Translations under genes and position numbers: made by a program
Shown: in pieces, positions 11,639 through 22,900 of the stretch
Numbering within the stretch: the stretch's first letter is position 1
Layout: the number at the start of each line of letters is the position of its first letter
The notes under the pieces: generated by a model
What the model was told of the DNA's origin: nothing
The model's database searches: none
What the model saw: the letters and a program-made list of their open reading frames with translations, nothing else
Assembly: GCA_029449245.1 (NCBI GenBank)
Contig: JANATF010000005.1
Location: 1,860,001 to 1,924,000 of the forward strand
Direction: 5' to 3'
DNA length: 64,000 bases
DNA from: Mortierella alpina
Taxonomy: Eukaryota > Mortierellomycota > Mortierellomycetes > Mortierellales > Mortierellaceae

Positions 11639-12997
11639 ATGACCACGTCCACTAGCGCTCCCAACAGTGCCACTCCAGGCAACCCCCAGACAGCTGGAGT
11701 TATCTTTGTCCAAGGCGTGCCCACGCCGGAGACCAGACTGATTCTCGGTGGATCCCTCTCTGTGTCGCCGATGGCTATTGGCACCTGGGCTTGGGGTGTA
11801 AGTGCTTGGCTTCGAAGCTTTTTTCACCGCGACCAATGTGCCATCATGCGCGAGCGAGACTCGCTCATATCTAACCTCTCGCACTCACGCACGCACCCAT
11901 AACGCATACACACACAAATACACATAGGACTCTACTTGGGGATACAAGCCAGAGATGTTTGATGACATTGCGGCCACTTGGGACGCACTTCAGGAAGGAA
12001 CCTCTGGCATCAATTTTTTTGATACAGCCGAGATTTACGGTCGGGGCGAGTCAGAGAACATCATTGGCAAGCTTCTCAAGAAGACCAGTGAGCAAGGAAG
12101 GACGCTACCAGTGGTTGCGACAAAGTTTATACCGTACCCATGGAAAATGTCGTACCCGAGCTGTTTGCTGAGTGCGTTGAAAGGCTCCATGGAACGCCTC
12201 GGTGTGGACGTTATTGATCTCTATCAGATCCATGGCCCTATCCACCTCCGAAGTATCGAGGTTGTTGGAGATGCGCTTGCTGAGGCAGTCAAGCTAGGAT
12301 TGGTCAAAACAGTGGGGGTATCAAATTACTCCATCGACCAGACTGTGCGCATGCATGCGGCGCTGGCCAAACACGGCATCCAGCTGGCCTCCAATCAAGT
12401 CGAATTCTCGTTATTGAGACGTTATCCAGAGACATCTGGCCTGATTGCCAAATGCCACGAACTCGGAGTGGTAAGCTGATCCGTTTGATAAGCTTGACCA
12501 CGGAGACTGACGTTCATGAGAGTCATCTAACATAAACCGCATCACTCGCTCGCCATCCATAGGCCGTCCTCGCATACTCGCCACTTGGTATGGGTCGACT
12601 CACTGGCAAGTACTCTGCTGAAAACCCTCCTCCGTCAGGACGTAGGTTCTCCAACTATCCTATGCAGGAGCTAGTGCCCTTGCTCGGAATCATGGAGAAA
12701 ATTGCAAAGGAGCACAATGTCCCCATGTCTGCTGGTACGTCATTTTTTACAATTCTGTCACCTTGACACGCCTGCATGATGCTCTATCAATGTGGTGCTG
12801 ACTCGTGTATGACTTTTCTAGTGGCGCTCAATTACACCATTTGCAAAGGCACCATCCCTTTGGGGGGAGCCAGGAACCCTGACCAAGCCCGCCAGAATGC
12901 GAAGGCTCTTGGCTGGAGACTCTCGGACAATGAGATGGAAGAGCTCGACAGTGTAGCTCTTGTTGGCGACAAGGGCCTCTTTTGGCAGCAAGGATAG
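11639..12997 (+). CDS. Aldo/keto reductase
   Basis: Four exons, 11639-11797, 11928-12470, 12563-12734 and 12822-12997, give 349 residues. Family role: NAD(P)H-dependent reduction of aldehydes or ketones in the cytosol on a TIM barrel. Seen: MAIGTWAWG opens the barrel. The catalytic tetrad can be placed as Asp and Tyr in NFFDTAEIYGRGESE, Lys in VVATKFIPYP and His in DLYQIHGP. GLVKTVGVSNYSIDQ and QVEFSLLRR match the family. The cofactor region is VALNYTICKGTIPLGGARNPDQARQNAKALGWRLS. It resembles the plant and fungal perakine-reductase/YakC branch, but the substrate cannot be read from sequence. A leading 45-residue extension precedes the barrel and could be a weak targeting peptide. Confidence 0.92.
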
Positions 12998-12999
12998 GA

Positions 13000-13721
13000 A
13001 TTTAGGAACTGGTGTTGAAGGATCGTGAAGGGAATAAAATTGCCTAGGACGTGGCTGTGTCGTATGTGCCACGCCGCGTCTGCTACGAGGACAACAGATG
13101 CAAGGGACGTGTACACTAGCGGTGGGCTGCGCGCTCTTGCCGTGGGTGGTTGTAAAGATGTAAACACCACCCTAAACTGCGCAAATGAAAGAGCAGCCTT
13201 CATCTTGCACATTTGAGGTTGTCGACTCTAGCTGAGCATGCCTCCCTTGGCAACAGCCCATTCGATAGACAGAGAGCGTGAGGGGGCCTTCGCGCTCTTG
13301 GAAGAGGAAGCGCCGAGCCTGCGCGGGGACCAGATCGCGACAGTGCCTTCCAGCGCAATCGTACTTCGAAACAAGGTTACGTATCAGACGGAGTGATCGA
13401 GCGCACAACAATTTTCCGGGAAATCGAGGGCTTCTGCGAGATACAGGTTTGCATGTTGTCCTTTTTGAAAGTAGCTCTCACTCTTGTCTTGCGCGGTCTT
13501 GTCTTTTCCGTCCACCCCATCCTCCTTAGACTCATTCGAGACCCTCTCCTTCATTCCCTCCATTCCATTCCCTCTTCCTCTCCTCTCTCCTTGACTCCCC
13601 TCTCATTCAGCATCACGCAGGGCTCCATCCCCCACATCCCCCACCCGCAGGCACCCCTGCCCACTACCCACTCGTGTCCCTACCCCTGGCCCAGACGCAG
13701 GCTCATCTCATCCACCTCCCC
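13000..13721. promoter_or_regulatory. Intergenic region and leader before the ABC transporter
   Basis: About 720 bp. From about 13500 it becomes strongly C/T-rich with short CCC- and TCC-type repeats up to the start at 13722, as expected for a pyrimidine-rich fungal leader. No gene seen. Confidence 0.45.
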
Positions 13722-16700
13722 ATGAGTCGCGAGGAGCCTTCCTCAGGCCACATGCAGGACCAAGGTACTCCAAGCACCAACATGTCTTCATGCTCCCCGT
13801 GCTCAGTCCCCACAGAGCAACACCCATTGACCTGTCCATCCTGGCATAATCATCCCTCCCTCATCCACCACAGCCACCATCACCACTAGCAGCGACAACC
13901 ACAGCAATGACCAGACCTCTCAGAGCCAAAGTCAAACCTTGGAAAATTCTCCAAAGACCGGGCAAAAGTCTTTCCAGTTCCGAGCACTGGTAAGAACAGG
14001 CTCGCACAGACTATCTACCTTTCAGGACGTAGCAGAGTTTCCATCCCTCTCCTCTTTCACTTACCGTAGACCCTCTTTCAACCTACTTTATACTCTCCAC
14101 CCTTCTAGGCTAGGAAAACGCTCTCCTACCAACGCCGCCAGGTGTTTGTCAACGTATGCTGCATAGGACTGTGCCCTATCCTCATGGTAGTCATAGCAGG
14201 AGCCATGGGCATAGCTATCACGTCCCTGATCAATAATCTCGGCAACCCCTCAGGTAATGTACAGTGCAACATCCTCGCCCCTATGCCTACTGGTCTATCC
14301 GGTTTATTGTCCCTGCATGAATTCGTCTGGGCTGAAGCTGGTTGCACTAAGCTTCAGGCAAGCGGAGATTATAACGAGCTTGCATCGTTTCACAGCACTA
14401 AATCTCTGTATGAACTCGTCGCGTAGATTACCTTCTTTGCTCCGATGTTGATGCCATGACCCCGCGCGGCTTTCCCTTGGTCCCCTCATTCTCCAAGCAA
14501 GAGGTCAACTTCCCTACATCGCCAGGCTCTGCCATCCCTAACGCCAAGAGCGACGCGACCATCAAACACGTCAACTGGTACATTGTCCCTGGAAAGCTCG
14601 GATTCGGCGCGTCACCTACCATCACCGCCGACAGCTGCGTCTGGTGGTTCGAGAAAGATTACCCTTTCTCTAGTCCGTACGCTAAAGATCCAAACATCAC
14701 CACTCCTGGTGCCAACTTGGATAGCACCTTTAAGCCTCAGCCTCAAGGTGGATGGTTAGGCCCCAGGCAGCTACTGGCTCCTGTTGAACTGACGAGGGCA
14801 CAAACGTACCCATGGGCACTAACAGCAGACGAGACGGGTGGACTGGCAGGAACTCGCCCTCGGCAACCACCTGTGGATGCAAGGACCGGAAATGTGACAG
14901 CTCAGCCATCGGGTACGGGACTACTGGGCGCCATTGAGCCACGTTTCTATGCCAACATCACGACAGACAAATCAACTGGAATCCCATCTATAAAGGAGTT
15001 CCAGCCCGTACCATTTTACCAGCAAATTTCTGGATCCTCCGATGCTGCCAACGCTGCTGATGACGCCTTGACACAGGAGATCAGGTCTCTCGTTGACGGG
15101 CTGGCGCGTGTAGACAAGTCGGCGATTCGTGCCAAGGATCCTTCACCGCAACAGTTGATCGACTATTACTCCCAGATTGGCGCACTCGTTCAAAACATGC
15201 CCATGGGCGCTGTTATCTTTAATGCCATTGATACGGTCGCAAGGAAGTTTGACTACACGTTGCAGATTGGCACAGACATCCGTTTGCTGCGGGCTGCCAA
15301 CTATCCAAACCGTGGTCTGCGTTTGATGGTGCAGCACACCAGTCTGACAAACGCCATCTGTAAGTGACTTGCGAGGCCAGGCCATCACGTTGAAGAAGAT
15401 GGAATGCTAACTAATTTGACCATTGCTTGTTTGCACGCAGTGAAAACCTCGCCCGTTGCGAACTCGACCAAGATTACCCATGGCTTCCGTGGCATGCCGC
15501 AGCTGTTTACTACAAAGGCCGATATTCCTATTGCTTCCATGGTGGGAAGAATTCTTTATCCTTTCGGAGTATCGTTCTTGCTGCCGATCTTTGTCATCAC
15601 ACTTGTCAAAGAAAAGGAAGACCGTATTCTCGTCATGATGCGCATGGTATGTTGTTGGCTGTGGCGGATGTTGCAGCGCACTCTTTGATTGACTTTACGG
15701 CTGCAATGACGCCTCGCTTACGGATGGTTACGTTTCCCTCACCCTGTGCATAGAGCGGCTTGAGATCTATCACCTACTACATTGCACACTACATCCACTT
15801 TTACATTCTTCATGTCATTGCGTCTTTGATGTTCATCCTTGCTGGTATCGCGTTCCAGATGCCTTTCTTCACCAAGGTCGAAGCGGGCGTTTTCATTCTC
15901 CTCTTCTTCTTCTGGGGTCACGTTCAAATCGCTCTCGCATTCTTCCTGTCTTGCTTCTTCAGCAAGTCCCGCACCGCCCTTGTCATTGTGTTCTTGCTCG
16001 TCCTTTGCGGAGTCATTGTATCACTGGCGACGGAGACCATCTTTGACACAGACCCCGCACCGGTTGGCTACTTTGTCTGGCCTGCCTTTGCATTCTACAG
16101 GGCCTTGTCTGTCATCAATCGATCCAGCTACGACTCCTCCTATCAGCCTTACAAAGTGTCGGATTTGAAGGGCTCAGACGAAGTACTTCAGGTGATGATT
16201 GCTCTGATCATCGAGATCTTTGTCTTCCTGGGCTTGGCCTTCTATCTTACCGAGGTTCTGCCAACAGAGTTTGGTGTGCGTCAGCCCTGGCACTTTATCA
16301 TCTCGGGACCCTTCAAGCGCCTCTTTGGCAAGAAGAAGGCAATAGGTGCAAGCCGTGATCTCGAAGGTCAGGCTCGCAAGGACAATACAGGATCGCAGAG
16401 GGACAGAATTCAAGGCGAGATTCCACTGGATACCGAGGAGGTTCAATTTGAGGATGCGGACGTGAAGCTGGAGCGATCCCGTGTGCTACACGACGAGTAC
16501 TCGCCAGACTGTCCCTTGGTCATGAAGAACATGCGCAAGATCTATCCAACAAACAACAAGTTAGCCGTCAAAAATGTCACATTTGCGGTGGACAAGGATA
16601 CCATTTTTGGCTTGCTTGGACCCAATGGTGCCGGAAAGACCTCGCTGATCCATATCCTAACAGGACTTTACGAGCCCACTCAAGGCTGGGCGCGCTTGGC

Positions 16701-17666
16701 TGGTTATGAATTGGACACCGAAATCAAGGATGTGTACCGTAATATTGGAGTGTGCCCTCAGCATGATATTCTGTGGGATGACCTGGTAAGGAGAGGAACC
16801 GTCATTGGTCGTTTGAGGTTTGGTCTACACTATGACCTTCCATGCTCACCATCCATTCGTTTCAACGACATTGTGTCAACTATTGTAGACTGTTGGGGAG
16901 CACCTTTACTTCTACGCGCGACTGAAGGGCGTGAATGCAGCGGATGAACGTGCCGCTGTACAGGCGTCTCTGAATGCCGTGTCTCTGGTTCCATTTGAGG
17001 AGCGCCTCACCAAGGGTCTCAGTGGAGGGGAGAAGCGCCGCCTGTCAATTGCAATTGCTCTTGTGGGAAACCCAACTGTGGTATTCTTGGATGAACCTAC
17101 TACAGGTAATTGTTTTAATGTGGTTCTCGGAAGAGTGCTCGCTTTGGTCAAAGCCGGCCAGTCAGCCCACTCTAACATTTGAATGTCTCCACTGTAAACA
17201 ATTAGGTCTCGATATTTCTGTTCGACGCCTCATCTGGGATATTGTCCTTCATGCAAAGCAAGGACGTACCATCGTCTTGACTACACATTCGATGGAGGAG
17301 GCCGAGGTACTTTGCGCAAGGATCGGCATTATGGCTAAAGGAACTTTGCGATGCATTGGCAACCAGATCCGATTGAAGGACTTGTATGGACGTGGATTCA
17401 AAATCACGTTTGCTTGCCGGCCCGAAAACGTGGAACGCGCCTCTCATTACGTTGCATCGTTGCTGCCTGCCAATGCCAAGAGACTGGACTCATTTGTCAC
17501 CTCGGAATCCTGGGAGTTTGAAACTGCTCCAGGGCTGATTCAGCGCTTGTTTGAGGAGATTGAGAAGCACAAGCTCGAGCATGGAATTGACGATTGGGGA
17601 TTAAGCCAAACGACTCTCGAGGAGGTGTTTTTGCGCATCATTCATGAGGATGATGCAGAAGGATGA
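13722..17666 (+). CDS. Half-size ABC transporter, ABCA subfamily
   Basis: Eight exons (13722-13764, 13874-13989, 14109-14253, 14427-15359, 15441-15646, 15754-16785, 16889-17105, 17206-17666) give 1,050 residues with consistent phase. Order: hydrophilic leader; [15 protein letters not shown] before the first membrane helix ([19 protein letters not shown]); a soluble lumenal or extracellular segment of about 320 residues; a cluster of about six helices ([20 protein letters not shown] to [21 protein letters not shown]); then one ATPase domain. That domain has Walker [11 protein letters not shown]-loop [12 protein letters not shown], signature LSGGEKRR, Walker [11 protein letters not shown] and H-loop [13 protein letters not shown] proteins move lipids; the single TMD-NBD layout suggests it works as a dimer. 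Substrate unknown. The first small exon is the least certain part. Confidence 0.9.
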
Positions 17667-20238
17667 TGTGGATATCATATAGAGATACATTAGACATATT
17701 TCAGGCCTACGGGTTTGACTATGACAATATAAATGTGTTCATGATGCACTCATGAGTGACCCTGCACATGAGGGCATGCTTGGTGACTCTACCGAAATGA
17801 GATCATCAGCGGCAATCGAAAAAAGGGCGAAATTGACCGGTGTCCGACCGTTTAAAATCCAGCCAGGCGTGGGAGACTAGCGCTTCTTACTCCCACGAGA
17901 GTACCACCCGATGGGACTGGTATGTCGCTGAGCTTTGTGTAGGCCTCATGCCCTCGCAGAAACAGGTTGTGTAGTGATGTGATAAGTGCTACATATTCTT
18001 TCCTCAAGAATGTTCTCAGTACTGGGCGTGCGAGTTTTTTTATATATCTATATAGACTATATTATATGGGTTTTGATATGGTGATGCAGTTGCTGTCAAA
18101 CAGCGTGGAAAACTTCCGCATAAGGAAGCGGGGGGACAAACGCTCTTGGCCGTGGGAAGCCAAAGGCGCACGATGATTGGCTCTGATTACACGTGAAGCA
18201 CCAGCCCCGCACTGATCAGATTCTGATAATCTAGGTTAAAAGCAGTCCGTCGCACTTGGGTCCGTAGATTGGATAACGCGGAGCAAGTGGGCGGAGCATA
18301 ATTTCCAACTTCCGTTCCCCCCATATCCCAGAAATAAACGAAGGTCCGTCGAGGTCGAGATGATTTTTTACTTTCCAAAGTTAAAAAACGAAGTTTTTGG
18401 CAGCCAAAAAGTTGGAAGTGAGAGGGACAGAGCGCTTGAGACACACTTGATGAACGAAGAAGGAGAACGACAGGTCAAGGAGGGGGTGGTTGATGGATGG
18501 GCCACCGAACCAGAACAGACCAACTTTAAAATTTTCACATGCTGGACAGAAAAGGATTTTTTCTCACCATGTTTTTTTTTTATCTCATCTACTGCTTGGC
18601 TTGTTGTTGTTGATGCCAGTTGTTCGATGCTGCCCGATAGTCTGCCGTTGTTGATTGCGAGATAAAGTGGAAGAGTGGAGTGACCTCTGGTCAGCAGGGA
18701 GAGATTCGGGTTTATGTATTACAGCGCGCTAGTGGGGACTTGGCTCCACTGAACGGAAGCGAAAAGAATAAAAAAAGAGACGTTTGGTCATCATGTATGT
18801 AATTACGCTCCCCGAGATCTATTGGTGCCACCAAAGTGCTTTTTGCTCATGATAGGCCAAAAGCATCATCAAGTGATGGCAGCCCCCGCGCTTGGGCGGA
18901 TGTGCATGAGGCCAACCAAAAAAAAAAAAAGAGCATGCTTCAGGGAGAAAAGGATAAGAAAATGCCTCTTTTTTTTTTCTCTTGCACAATCGATGTTTCT
19001 CACGCTCACTTTTCTGGCCACTACATCACTGTCGGACGCGAAACATGGCAGGCAATGTTGAGGAGGTAGAGTTGTCGATGTCTGAGCACACGGCAGCCCG
19101 TGAGGGCGGAACGGAGATTGTGGGGTGTGGGTGTGTGAGTGAAACGAGGGTGAAGGGATGGAGGACGGCGCACGATGCGCAAAGCAACGGGGAGGATACC
19201 GGCGCGTGAGATTGATTATCAAGAGGGCAGGAGACGAGAGCGAGGGACGAGAGCAGAGTGTGGGTTGTAGATGTGTGTGGAGTGCTGGAGGTAGGCCCTC
19301 TTATCTCGGCATACATTTTTGAATGGCGGGACTCTATCGACGCAGCACATCGCTGGAGCCTATCCGACCATCCATCTCTGCCCCCCTTTTTGCCTCTTTT
19401 GCAGCCAAAACGTCGGATGGCCAATTTTCATTTCTTTCCTTCTTCACTTCTCGTTGACTTCCTCTTCTCCACCCGTCTTCGCCTCCAACGTCGCCTTCTC
19501 TCTCTCTCTCTCTCTGTCCTCACACACACACACACACTCTCTCTCTCCCTCTCTCCTTTTTCCTTTGTCTCCCTGCTCCACGCTCACTCTCTCACGGTTC
19601 TTCTTGCGTTGCACCATCCACACACGACAACAGCACACGACCCTGCTTCTGAACCACCAGCGGCAAATAAATAGCCTCTCGCCCTTCTTGGTAAGAGTCT
19701 CTCTCATCCCTCCCCTTCTCTTCCATCCTCCACCGCTCTGCCCTCCTCCTCCTCCTTGTTCACTCTCGCCGCTGCCCTTTGCTCTGGCCCGTTAGAGTTC
19801 AAGTGCTCGGGTGTAAGCAGGCAGGGGAGTGATTCGATAGCACCCATCATCAGCAGTCACCATCGTGGCTCCCTGGTCACCGCCAGCGTGTAGCTTTGTT
19901 AGCTCAAGCATCTCTCTCTCACACACACACCTGTCTGTCTGTCTATCTATCTGACTTGTGTGTATATGTGTGTATGCGTGTGTGTGTCTGTGTGTGAGTT
20001 TGTGTCTGCGTGAATGTACGATGTGAGTGTGGTGTGTGTGTGTCTCGTTGTCTCAACAATGATGCCACCCACTCCTGCTCGCTTTATTACTCTGCATGAT
20101 GTCCCACTTGCTTATGCCCTACCCTTGCTCTGTTGTTTGCCCACTTCGCCTTGTCGCTTGGCCCCTTTTCATATCGGCTAACCGCTTCCTCTGGTCCCGC
20201 GTTCATTATCCCTGACAGACCCTGTATATATCCTACAA
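17667..20238. promoter_or_regulatory. Long intergenic region and pyrimidine-rich leader before the CSL gene
   Basis: About 2.57 kb. The first kilobase has no recognisable gene. From about 19430 the plus strand becomes strongly C/T-rich, with CT runs near 19500-19520 and 19538-19557, then a CA/GT-rich block at about 19917-20045. A 40-codon upstream ORF (20059-20181) ends 57 bp before the CSL start. Long open frames at 19258-19795 are products of the CT/CA microsatellites, not genes. Confidence 0.5.
19917..20045. repeat. Mixed CT, CA/GT and CTGT/CTAT microsatellite block
   Basis: Consecutive short runs of CT, CA, CTGT, CTAT and then interrupted GT repeats in the presumed leader of the CSL gene. 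Confidence 0.8.
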
Positions 20239-22623
20239 ATGAGGCCTCCATTCCCATCCGCCGCACAGGCTTACGCCGAGTCGATCGACTCTGCCACAAC
20301 CAGCAGACATCACCCCGACGCACGGCTCACCATCCTGCCTCTGCCCTCGCTCGCCTCCCTCTACCCTCTCGACGACACCCTTTCGTCCCCCTCCTCTGTA
20401 CATCGCCTCGACGCCGCTGCCGACTCTTCACATCGCAACCTCCACACGCGTCTGCTCCACGGGAACCAGCAGCAGCATCCTCACCACCAACAGCACCAAC
20501 AACCCTCCTACCACTCGTACGACAACCGCTTCCAGAAGTTGCCTGCCCCCACCGCACACCCCATGCCAGAGTTCAAGTCGAGTGAGCAAAAGCCAACGGG
20601 GCCTGCGTACCTTGGCACAAGCATGGAGTCGCTCTTGAACGCTATCGAGGTCCATCCCGCCCTCTCGGCCTCCTCGCCTTCCCGCTCCCCTTCGCCCTCG
20701 TCAAGTGGTTCACCTAACCTGTCCTCGCCTACCTTCTCTCCATTGTCCTCCCCGCCATGCTCGGACTTGGGTGCTGACCATGTGTCCTTTACTGAGAGCC
20801 ACCCCGCGACAGCCTCTTCCGCTTCCAACAACAAGGCGCGCATGTCCATTAGCAACCTTCTGGACGACACTCCCCAGGTGCCGTGCAAGCAGCAGCGCAC
20901 ACCCTCATTGAAGCCCAAGGCGTCCAAGTCGCCCTCTCCCTCGCCGGCGTCCAAGGACATCAGCAAGCGCAAGTGGTCGAACCTCAGCAGTGCTAACTTT
21001 GAGGAGGCCAGGAACGCTAAAATTCGCCGCTCAATCCAAGACCACGTTTCCGCCCAGTCCTCCAAGTCGTCCAAGACAGCATCCGTGAGCAAACTTGCTG
21101 GAGGCAGTGTGTCCCAGCATGTGTTTGATTCAAAGGACCCTTCAACCCGCTACCAAATGACCACCATCTGCTGCCTCCATGCCTCGGTTGCTCAAAAGTC
21201 GTATGGCTCTGAGAAGCGCTTTCTGTGCCCTCCCCCCATTGTAAATATTCAGGCCCCTCAGGAAGACGATCAGAGGAGTAGCAAGCCCCAGGTCACCATG
21301 TCCGTCATCTGTGACACGGGAGACGGCAACAGTTCTCTGGGCCAGCGCGCAACTTTGGAAGACGACCACACGGGCACCTTCCGCTACCTCTATGTGACCA
21401 GCTCTGCCAAGGCCAAGGCTTTCCAGCTCAAGTTGCAGGTCTATGGCCGCACCTGCCTGCCGAATGGATTCGTTTCGAGTGGTTCGAGCGGTGAGGAGGG
21501 CGTGGTGAACACTGCGGATCTGCCAGCGCCTTACGCAGTCTTTGACAGTGCTCCCATCTCGATCATCTCCAAGCCCTCCAAGAAGACCGCCAAAGCCCGC
21601 AATGTGTCTTCGTGCATCCTCGCAGGTTCAATGGTCTCCCTCTTCAACCGCATCAACTCCCAGACAGTCCGGACAAAGTACATGTCTGTGCAGGATGGCG
21701 AGTTCTGTGCCAAGAACTCGACCTGGTCCGCTTTCTCTGTGACGATCGTGTCCAATGGTGCCACTAAACTCGACGCCGCTCCAAAGTCCCACCACCGCCC
21801 GTCCCCAGTGCAGTCTTCCTCGCCCATCACTTATGGCGCTGAGATCATCCTGACAGAAACCGAGACGGGTGTGCAGTCGGATCGTCTGATCGTGTGCAAG
21901 GTCGAGAATGGCCGGATCCAGGAGAGTGCCACAGGCCCGATCTGCCAGATGCAGAAGGTTGCGCTTATGAGCACGGAGCGCGATGAGAACGGCCAGGCCG
22001 TGTACCTGAGTGCTGTGGGCAACGATCATCAGGTGGGACGGTACATGGACCACTCCTCTACATCCAAGACCGTCCTGAGGTACCAGCCCTCAACCATGGC
22101 CGGTGGGAACACGGACTTTATGAAGCCAGGCAGCGATGACTTCTTGTGCTGGACCATTGTCGGCATCTCCAAGTTTGAGTACACATATTTTGAATCCCTC
22201 CCAGCAGCGGATTCGAATGGCGAGGCCCCTCATCCCATCACGCCCTTCCCCACGCTGATGAAGAACCCTATCTACAATGCTGCATCCCACACGCTTGAGC
22301 TGGTCGTCTCGAACTTTTACTCTCAGCTCGGAAGCCAGCCCTGCCAGGTCCCAATGCAGGTGTGGTTGGGTTCAAGAGGTCCTTTGTCAACTCATATCAT
22401 CCGCAGGAGCAACGCTTACGGTAGCGAAAATGATTTGGACCAAACGACATTGCTTGTCGACCTGCCGCAGGGCAAGCAGATGGATGTTGCGTTGGAGGAG
22501 AGGTCGCTCACGCTCCCTCTGCTCTTTGTTCGCAACGCTGACGGAATCACGTACAACTCTCGCGCCAAGGTGGTGTTTACGCGTCCTGACGACAGTGACC
22601 GGTGGACTGTCAGCATGGCCTAA
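20239..22623 (+). CDS. CSL-family transcription factor (CBF1/Su(H)/Lag-1 type)
   Basis: An intronless frame of 794 residues. Family role: nuclear DNA-binding proteins that read GTG(G/A)GAA; in fungi, where Notch is absent, they control adhesion, cell cycle and lipid genes. Seen: the first 290 residues are Ser/Pro/His-rich and probably disordered. The LAG1 DNA-binding domain starts near residue 305 (TTICCLHASVAQKSYG, then SEKRFLCPPPIVNI). The beta-trefoil domain starts near residue 457 (GSMVSLFNRINSQTVRTKYM, then GPICQMQKVALMS, DFLCWTIVGISKFEYTYFE). A C-terminal IPT/TIG domain follows (HTLELVVSNFYSQLG, VQVWLG-type strand). The protein is longer than animal RBPJ mainly because of the leader. 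A polyadenylation-like AATAAA lies near 22787. Confidence 0.92.
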   Translation: MRPPFPSAAQAYAESIDSATTSRHHPDARLTILPLPSLASLYPLDDTLSSPSSVHRLDAAADSSHRNLHTRLLHGNQQQHPHHQQHQQPSYHSYDNRFQKLPAPTAHPMPEFKSSEQKPTGPAYLGTSMESLLNAIEVHPALSASSPSRSPSPSSSGSPNLSSPTFSPLSSPPCSDLGADHVSFTESHPATASSASNNKARMSISNLLDDTPQVPCKQQRTPSLKPKASKSPSPSPASKDISKRKWSNLSSANFEEARNAKIRRSIQDHVSAQSSKSSKTASVSKLAGGSVSQHVFDSKDPSTRYQMTTICCLHASVAQKSYGSEKRFLCPPPIVNIQAPQEDDQRSSKPQVTMSVICDTGDGNSSLGQRATLEDDHTGTFRYLYVTSSAKAKAFQLKLQVYGRTCLPNGFVSSGSSGEEGVVNTADLPAPYAVFDSAPISIISKPSKKTAKARNVSSCILAGSMVSLFNRINSQTVRTKYMSVQDGEFCAKNSTWSAFSVTIVSNGATKLDAAPKSHHRPSPVQSSSPITYGAEIILTETETGVQSDRLIVCKVENGRIQESATGPICQMQKVALMSTERDENGQAVYLSAVGNDHQVGRYMDHSSTSKTVLRYQPSTMAGGNTDFMKPGSDDFLCWTIVGISKFEYTYFESLPAADSNGEAPHPITPFPTLMKNPIYNAASHTLELVVSNFYSQLGSQPCQVPMQVWLGSRGPLSTHIIRRSNAYGSENDLDQTTLLVDLPQGKQMDVALEERSLTLPLLFVRNADGITYNSRAKVVFTRPDDSDRWTVSMA

Positions 22624-22900
22624 GAGTTTTTCGCTCCCATGCCTTCATGTCTTTCCTACTCTCTTTTTTTTTCTCTCTCTCTCTCACTCTTGTCATTGCT
22701 TATCCTGTAATCTTCATGCCTTATGTAGTCTATGCTCTTATCGCTTGTATACCAATTCTGTATCCTCCCCCTCATCGTTTGTATCAATAAATCCTATGAA
22801 CAATCCACATTCGAAAAAAAAGAATAGATGTACTTGTTGGTGGTGTCTAAGGTATGGACACATCTACGGGAGGAGAGAAGGAGGGAGCCAAGTATCTAGT

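Noticed and set aside
19258-19795. Overlapping plus-strand open frames of 138 and 158 codons
   Set aside because: They are made of CT and CA microsatellites and have no domain; they lie in the presumed leader of the CSL gene.
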